From Verrucomicrobiaceae bacterium (GTDB lineage: Bacteria; Pseudomonadota; Gammaproteobacteria; Pseudomonadales; CAMLJR01): 41,385 nt of DNA. Under the pieces are notes generated by a model. The model saw nothing but the letters and a program-made list of their open reading frames with translations. It had not been told where the DNA came from and did not search any database. Every line of letters begins with the position of its first letter. The stretch's first letter is position 1. The stretch is from contig JAQGNY010000055.1 in assembly GCA_028293825.1 (NCBI GenBank), positions 1 through 41,385 on the forward strand. The letters run 5' to 3'. A program made the position numbers and the translations under genes. Of this stretch, positions 36,255-41,385 are shown one piece after another.

Positions 36255-36854
36255 TTGTACGCCGAAAGATCAACTCGACACCATAGCGAAACCCGCGCCC
36301 TTGCTCGCTCCATACGGTGGTTTGACCACTCTCTTAACACGCCCACTCGCACCCCTTTATCGCTGCGGCCATGGCTGTTGGCGGAAGGTTCGCTGACCCA
36401 ACATTTGCTGCATTTAAGCGGCGGCGATTTTCGCGTTGAACGCATCAGCCAGCGCTGGTGTCGGCCGACCTTATCCGAAGCGCTGCTGTTAAATATCGCG
36501 CCTGATCAATGGGCATTAATTCGCGAAGTGATTTTGTGGGGCTGCGGCGAACCGTGGGTGTATGCGCGCAGCGTGATGCCGGCAAGCAGTTTGCGCGGCG
36601 ATCTGCAGCGGCTGCGGCGACTGCGCAATACCTCGCTCGGCGCACTGTTGTTTAAATATCCGCAACTGCAACGCGCGCCGTTCGAACTGGCGCAAATCGA
36701 CGCAGCGTTACTGCCGCAATCATTGCGCGGCGCGAATACGGTGTGGGGACGACGCTCGCGCTTCAGCGTCGACGCTCGCCATCTTATCGTCGGCGAAATT
36801 TTTCTCGATGCATTTGTACAAGCCGCTACGCAATCACTGTATCGACCACAGTAA
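36255..36854 (+). CDS. ubiC: Chorismate lyase UbiC
   Basis: UbiC cleaves chorismate to 4-hydroxybenzoate and pyruvate, the entry step to ubiquinone. The protein has LLAEGSLTQHLLHLSGGDFR near the start, REVILWGCGEPWVYARSVMP in the middle and NTVWGRRSRFSVDARHLIVG with EIFLDAF at the end, all typical of the family. TTG 36255 is preceded at seven bases by GGAAG. The length is 199 aa. ubiA follows after about 190 bases in which no gene is seen. Confidence 0.93.
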   Translation: MYAERSTRHHSETRALARSIRWFDHSLNTPTRTPLSLRPWLLAEGSLTQHLLHLSGGDFRVERISQRWCRPTLSEALLLNIAPDQWALIREVILWGCGEPWVYARSVMPASSLRGDLQRLRRLRNTSLGALLFKYPQLQRAPFELAQIDAALLPQSLRGANTVWGRRSRFSVDARHLIVGEIFLDAFVQAATQSLYRPQ

Positions 36855-37048
36855 ACGCACGTCCGCGATTAAAGAACTGATCCCAATCAATAGACGTACG
36901 TAATAAATAGCTGGCGACGATAATTATCGCTTGCAATAAATTTGGCGCGGAACAGCGCGCTAAAAATGATTTCACGCACGCTGTCGCAACGCGCGCTATT
37001 GATATACTGCGGCACTAATTTCGCGCCACTTGCCCAAGGCCTTCGTCG

Positions 37049-37918
37049 ATGGAACTGTCGCTGCAGCGATTGCCGCTTTATCTGAAATTAATGCGCGCCG
37101 ATAAACCCATCGGCACCTTGTTATTGTTGTGGCCGACGCTGTGGGCATTGTGGATTGCAGCGGGCGGCTGGCCGCAATGGCATCTGCTGTTTATTTTTAT
37201 CGCCGGTGTATTTTTAATGCGCTCCGCCGGCTGCGTAATCAACGATTACGCCGACCGAAAAATCGATGCGCATGTGCAACGTACCGCGCAACGTCCGCTG
37301 GCCACCGGCGCGGTCAGTAAGCGCGAAGCATTACTGCTGTGCGCCGGATTGTGTGCGCTGTCATTTATTCTGGTTTTGTTTACCAATCGGTTGACGATTT
37401 TGCTGTCGTTCGGCGCGCTTGCGCTCGCCGGCGCGTATCCGTTTATGAAGCGCTACACGCATTTGCCGCAATTGGTACTGGGCGCTGCGTTCGGCTGGAG
37501 TATTCCGATGGCGTTCGCTGCACAGAGCAACAGCTTGCCTGCGGGCTGCTGGATTTTATTTATCGCCAATTTATTGTGGACGGTCGCTTACGACACGTTT
37601 TACGCGATGGTCGATCGCGACGACGATTTAAAAATCGGCGTTAAATCGACCGCGATTTTATTCGGCGACGACGATCGCTTGATCACAGCCGGTTTACAAA
37701 TATGCACATTGATCGCGTTGGCGCTGGTCGGTTCGCAATTTAAATTAGGTTACTGGTATTTCGTCGCGCTGATCGGCGCGGCGGCATTGTTCGGCTATCA
37801 ACAATATTTAATTCGCTGGCGCCGACGCGAGGATTGTTTTCGCGCGTTCCTGCATAACAACTGGGTTGGCGCTACGGTATTTACCGGAATTTCTTTGCAT
37901 TATTTTTTATCGCGTTAA
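37049..37918 (+). CDS. ubiA: 4-hydroxybenzoate polyprenyltransferase UbiA
   Basis: UbiA attaches the polyprenyl chain to 4-hydroxybenzoate in the inner membrane. The first Asp-rich motif is NDYADRKID and the second is around [34 protein letters not shown] also matches. About eight or nine hydrophobic helices are visible across 289 aa, the usual size. The pair with ubiC is a pathway pair. Confidence 0.97.
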   Translation: MELSLQRLPLYLKLMRADKPIGTLLLLWPTLWALWIAAGGWPQWHLLFIFIAGVFLMRSAGCVINDYADRKIDAHVQRTAQRPLATGAVSKREALLLCAGLCALSFILVLFTNRLTILLSFGALALAGAYPFMKRYTHLPQLVLGAAFGWSIPMAFAAQSNSLPAGCWILFIANLLWTVAYDTFYAMVDRDDDLKIGVKSTAILFGDDDRLITAGLQICTLIALALVGSQFKLGYWYFVALIGAAALFGYQQYLIRWRRREDCFRAFLHNNWVGATVFTGISLHYFLSR

Positions 37919-38035
37919 TCTTTAAATTTTTTTGCTGTTGCAACTGATAGGAACGCGTCAATTTTTATTGCAGCTCCTGCATGCATAGCCTTTTTACCGT
38001 TGCAATAGCTTGTTCGCTGTTGCGGAGCCACCGCA

Positions 38036-39184
38036 GTGAAAATTGAATTTATCGATAGTCTCTCCGCCATTTCCGCGGCGGCATGGAACGCGGTGGCGGG
38101 CACCGATTATCCATTCACTCGTCACGAATTTTTATACGCGCTCGAACAAAGCGGCGCCGCCGATGCCGATAGCGGTTGGCAACCATTGCACGCGCTGATT
38201 AAGCGCGACGGCGAATTAATTGCGGTAATGCCGCTTTATTTAAAGTATCACTCGTACGGCGAATATGTATTCGATTGGGCCTGGGCGGATGCGTATCAGC
38301 GTTACGGGCGGCGCTACTATCCGAAATTACTCGGCGCCATTCCGTTCACTCCCGCCACCGGACCGCGTCTGTGCGTTTTAGCCGGCGAGGACAGCGCGTT
38401 AATTGCGGCGCAATTAATTGCCGCACTGCGCAAAAAAATCGACTCCACCGACATTTCATCGCTGCATATTTTATTTCCCAATGCACTGGCTGGCGAAAGT
38501 TTCGCGCAGGCGGGCATGAGCGAACGCTGGGGCGCGCAGTATCACTGGTTCAATCGTGGCTATTCCAACTTCGATGATTTTTTAGCGACATTCGCTTCGC
38601 GTAAACGCAAAAATTTACGCAAAGAACGCGAGCGCGTGATTGAGCAGGACATCACTATCACCGTTTTGGACGGCGAGCAAATCGGCGCGGCCGAGTGGAA
38701 GTTATTTCATCATTTTTATGAATTAACGTACGCCAAGCGCAGCGGTCACGGCGGCTATTTGAATGCGGAATTTTTTCGGCGCATCGGCGCGGCGCTGCCG
38801 CAACACATTGTCATGACGCTCGCTTACTGGCGCGGCGAAGCCATCGGCGGCGCGTTATATTTTCGCGACAGCACTACGCTGTACGGCCGCTATTGGGGCT
38901 GCGTGCGCGAATTCGATTTCTTGCATTTTGAAGCGTGCTATTACCAAGGTATTGAATACTGCATTCGTCATCAGCTCGCGCATTTCGATCCAGGCGCACA
39001 GGGCGAACACAAAATTCAGCGCGGCTTTGAGCCAATCAAAACACTGTCGTATCACTGGCTGAAAGATAAAAATTTTCGCCATGCTATCGACGATTTTTTG
39101 CTGCGCGAACAGCCAACGATTACCGAACATATCGCCGCGGCAGCCGAGCTACTGCCGTTCAAGCAAACGCAAAACGATAATTAA
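38036..39184 (+). CDS. GNAT/FemAB-like protein (DUF482, peptidoglycan-related acyltransferase family)
   Basis: This is a 382-aa soluble protein starting at GTG 38036. Segments ASRKRKNLRKERERVIEQDI, HHFYELTYAKRSGHGGYLNA, YFRDSTTLYGRYWGCVREFD and PGAQGEHKIQRGFEPIKTLS are characteristic of the DUF482 family, which adopts a double GNAT fold like FemABX aminoacyl transferases. It has a predicted acyl- or aminoacyl-transfer role; the substrate is unknown. It lies 117 bases after ubiA. Confidence 0.85.
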   Translation: MKIEFIDSLSAISAAAWNAVAGTDYPFTRHEFLYALEQSGAADADSGWQPLHALIKRDGELIAVMPLYLKYHSYGEYVFDWAWADAYQRYGRRYYPKLLGAIPFTPATGPRLCVLAGEDSALIAAQLIAALRKKIDSTDISSLHILFPNALAGESFAQAGMSERWGAQYHWFNRGYSNFDDFLATFASRKRKNLRKERERVIEQDITITVLDGEQIGAAEWKLFHHFYELTYAKRSGHGGYLNAEFFRRIGAALPQHIVMTLAYWRGEAIGGALYFRDSTTLYGRYWGCVREFDFLHFEACYYQGIEYCIRHQLAHFDPGAQGEHKIQRGFEPIKTLSYHWLKDKNFRHAIDDFLLREQPTITEHIAAAAELLPFKQTQNDN

Positions 39185-39220
39185 AAGCGCAAACAATAAA
39201 TTCGCTAAATAATATTCGGA

Positions 39221-39994
39221 TTAAATAATTTGTTGCTGCGCTGAAAATAACGGCGCCGCGCCGAATAATTGTTGATGCACATTGCCGTACAAACCCTGCA
39301 GCTCGCCGTTCCAGCCATTTACTTCGTGTTGAAAGCGCTCGCCGGTAGTCATAAATACCGCGCGGCTGCCGTAGTATTCAAAGGTTGGGCTGATTTGATC
39401 GACACGCACGCTGAAGCGTTGCAGATGGCGCTGCAGGCGCGGCTCCACCACCATAAATATCCAGCGATATTGCCGCTGCAATACCTGCGCAATCACGGCG
39501 TGGTAGAGCGACACCGCGATAAACGGAAAGCGGCGATTGGTGAAGCTGTCGGAGTCATCGATATCGGCGATGCCTTCCGGATTATTAAATTCGCCGTTGC
39601 GGCGGCGAAAATTTGAAGCGACCGCCAGTCGCGAAATTTCGCAGCAGCGCGTCGAATCGATTTGCTTCCAATCGAACAACTGGCGATCGACATAGCGCAG
39701 ACCAAAACTTTCGAACGGCAAGCCACCGCCATCCGCCAATGGCAACACCAGACGCACACAACCGGTGTCGAGTCCGCTGGCGCGGTGCTGCAATAAACAA
39801 TGAATGCTTTGATTGTCGTAAGCGTCGGCTTCCAGTGCGCCGTCGTTCTCCATCGCGTAACCAAGCTCTTGGCAAAACACTTGATGACGCAATCGATATA
39901 CGCGAGCGCGCAATGCGTCGGTATCGGCAATGATGATTTCAAACGTGCGGGCAAAATCGTCGGCGAGAGAGAGAAGCGAAGTAGCTGCGGGCAT
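39221..39994 (-). CDS. PEP-CTERM/exosortase system-associated acyltransferase
   Basis: This 257-aa GNAT-like protein has RARVYRLRHQVFCQELGYAM near residue 28, ENDGALEADAYDNQSIHCLL, CCEISRLAVASNFRRRNGEF and FMVVEPRLQRHLQRFSVRVD. This is the pattern of the acyltransferase family (TIGR03694) that occurs with exosortase/PEP-CTERM systems and resembles acyl-homoserine-lactone synthases in fold. By association it may modify an exported protein or make an acylated signal; no exosortase is in this window. It is on the opposite strand to the GNAT/FemAB-like gene. Confidence 0.88.
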   Translation of the reverse strand: MPAATSLLSLADDFARTFEIIIADTDALRARVYRLRHQVFCQELGYAMENDGALEADAYDNQSIHCLLQHRASGLDTGCVRLVLPLADGGGLPFESFGLRYVDRQLFDWKQIDSTRCCEISRLAVASNFRRRNGEFNNPEGIADIDDSDSFTNRRFPFIAVSLYHAVIAQVLQRQYRWIFMVVEPRLQRHLQRFSVRVDQISPTFEYYGSRAVFMTTGERFQHEVNGWNGELQGLYGNVHQQLFGAAPLFSAQQQII

Positions 39995-40068
39995 GATCGA
40001 TCCTTAATGGGGAATCGAAAGTTATGCCGCAGCCTGACACTATTAATCGCGCAAGAATGTGCGCGCGC

Positions 40069-41385
40069 TCACGGCGAACCGTGATATTGAATCTCCAACG
40101 CGATTTGGCGGGGAATATCGGCAACGCCGCCGTTACTGTTGACGACCGAAGGCCATACGTTATCGCGATTAAAGATATTGCGCATCGACAACTGGCCCTG
40201 CCAATGAGCGCCCCACAATTGGCGTAACGAAATATCGCTGCGATAGAAAAGCCCTGCGTCGGTGACATTGCCGCGCTGGGTGTCGTCGCCGGTGCGCACG
40301 TTATCGTGCACGTGATTGCTCCAGAATAATTCCAATCGCTGCGCCGGCCAGCGATAACCGACGCCGGCCGAAACGATCCATTTGGGGAACATATTCGGAT
40401 CGCAGCCGCACGCGCGCACCGGACCTTCGATGGTTAAATTCTGAATGCGCGCGCCGCTCAATTCGAACAGCCAGCTTTCGAAATCGAACTTGGCGGATAA
40501 TTCCGCGCCGCGCGATTCGCTCTCGCCGGCATTCGTATAGGCGCGGTTCACCAATAAAATCCGATCGTGCCAGCGCGTTTTGAAACCGACCAATTGCACC
40601 ACGCCTTTGCTGAATAGTCGCGTTGCGGTCAGCTCGTAGTTGTCGAGCGTTTCCGGTTTCAAATCGAGATCGCCGCTGGCGAAATTGGTGCCGCGCAATT
40701 CGTTGGCATTCGGCGCGCGGAACGCTTTGCCGTAAACTGCTTTGAAGCTGTACAGATTCGACGGCATCCAAATGATGCCGGCGCGCGGCGAGGTCTGCGA
40801 ACCAAACGTCGAATAGCGATCGAGCCTTCCGCCGTAAATCAATTGCCAGCGCCCGTCTTGCCACTGCGTTTTGCCTTCGAGCGAAGCGCTGTTAATTTCC
40901 TGCTGCAAGCCTTCGTAATTCGGCGTCGGTACACCGAACACTTTGTAGACCTGACTGGTGACATCGTGATCGTCGATGGCCTGCCGTTCGGTGCCCGCAC
41001 TCAATGCCAATTGCGTGCGCGCGCCGAGCCCTTCGATATCGGCGCGTTTAAACGTCAGTCGCGAGCCGTAGCGGTGTTCGACGATTTGCTGATCTTCTTC
41101 GGAAAAAGCAAAGGTGCTGGTCGGCGGAAACGGCAGCAACAGCGAATACGTTTGGCCGTAGTCGTTATGCCAGTAGTAGTTGTCCCAATGCCATTCCCAA
41201 CTGCTGCCGAGTTGGCCGTCGAGCTGACCCTTAATCATCCACAGATGCGAGTTGCGATCGGCGATGTCGCGATCGCGCACATCGAAAATAAAGGTGCCCG
41301 CGCCCGGAAATTTATTGGCGCTGGTCTGATCGGTAAATACTTCGAGTTGATAGCCGACGTCCTGCGCCCGCCCTTCCCAGCGCAC
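40069..41385 (-). CDS. TonB-dependent outer-membrane receptor, C-terminal part (5' end outside window)
   Basis: This is at least 438 aa of an outer-membrane beta-barrel. YGKAFRAPNANELRG, LKPETLDNYELTATRLFSKG, ESRGAELSAKFDFESWLFEL and SMRNIFNRDNVWPS are signatures of the FepA/BtuB-type barrel. The plug and signal peptide would lie to the right of the window. It ends in YHGSP rather than the usual final aromatic residue. Ligand (siderophore, vitamin or sugar) cannot be judged from this half. Confidence 0.9.
   Translation of the reverse strand: MRWEGRAQDVGYQLEVFTDQTSANKFPGAGTFIFDVRDRDIADRNSHLWMIKGQLDGQLGSSWEWHWDNYYWHNDYGQTYSLLLPFPPTSTFAFSEEDQQIVEHRYGSRLTFKRADIEGLGARTQLALSAGTERQAIDDHDVTSQVYKVFGVPTPNYEGLQQEINSASLEGKTQWQDGRWQLIYGGRLDRYSTFGSQTSPRAGIIWMPSNLYSFKAVYGKAFRAPNANELRGTNFASGDLDLKPETLDNYELTATRLFSKGVVQLVGFKTRWHDRILLVNRAYTNAGESESRGAELSAKFDFESWLFELSGARIQNLTIEGPVRACGCDPNMFPKWIVSAGVGYRWPAQRLELFWSNHVHDNVRTGDDTQRGNVTDAGLFYRSDISLRQLWGAHWQGQLSMRNIFNRDNVWPSVVNSNGGVADIPRQIALEIQYHGSP

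Noticed and set aside
37915-38035. Three CTGTTGCAA-like words before the GNAT/FemAB-like gene
   Set aside because: Irregular spacing and partial matches; no convincing repeat structure.

Overview
The window looks like chromosomal DNA of a gammaproteobacterium close to the Pseudomonas/Cellvibrio side of the class. From radC (about 13.4 kb) to ubiA (37.9 kb) the gene order is, as far as I remember it, the order of Pseudomonas chromosomes: radC, coaBC, (dut missing), algC, argB, pyrE, crc, rph, yicC, gmk, rpoZ, spoT, ridA, oxyR, recG, an HDOD gene, a DUF1415 gene, an HU gene, rubredoxin, ubiC, ubiA. Crc and an AlgC with a membrane-anchored N-terminal half point the same way. A PEP-CTERM/exosortase-associated acyltransferase near the right end suggests an environmental, exopolysaccharide-making lineage.

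Region 1 (1-6121, + strand) is part of a type II secretion operon: the end of gspC, then gspD, gspE, gspL, gspM and a 98-residue membrane protein whose C-terminal tail matches the tail of GspC. The pseudopilin genes and gspF are not here.

Region 2 (6122-12925) is a mobile-element module. Four tightly overlapping minus-strand genes encode three large tyrosine-recombinase-family proteins (697, 730 and 456 aa) and one small helix-turn-helix/coiled-coil protein (177 aa). Two of the recombinases keep every catalytic residue and the 697-aa one is degenerate. The right edge sits inside radC, which is cut immediately after the HNH of its metalloprotease motif. The left side is a 596-base non-coding stretch with a repeated TTGACCCAGC-like motif, an RNA-like hairpin cluster and a short sequence repeated inverted at the other end of the module. 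The lost 3' part of radC is not in the window, so either the element continues left and the type II secretion genes lie inside it, or the left flank was rearranged. The gene set resembles Tn554 (TnpA/B/C, also radC-directed), RIT recombinase trios and the gamma-mobile-trio (GMT) islands, but it has one extra recombinase gene.

Region 3 (12926-41385) is mostly housekeeping: coenzyme A synthesis (coaBC), sugar phosphate metabolism (algC), arginine (argB), division-site control (slmA), pyrimidines (pyrE), catabolite control (crc), RNA processing and stringent response (rph, yicC, gmk, rpoZ, spoT, ridA), oxidative stress (oxyR), recombination (recG), nucleoid (HU), electron transfer (rubredoxin) and ubiquinone synthesis (ubiC, ubiA). 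Between these lie a periplasmic solute-binding protein with a small exported partner, an NAD-binding epimerase-like protein, an HDOD protein, an exported protein of unknown role, a FemAB/GNAT-like protein, the exosortase-associated acyltransferase and the C-terminal part of a TonB-dependent receptor that runs off the window. By eye, GC content is about 57-60% on the right, about 43-45% in the recombinase module and variable (roughly 35-53% in sampled lines) in the secretion operon.
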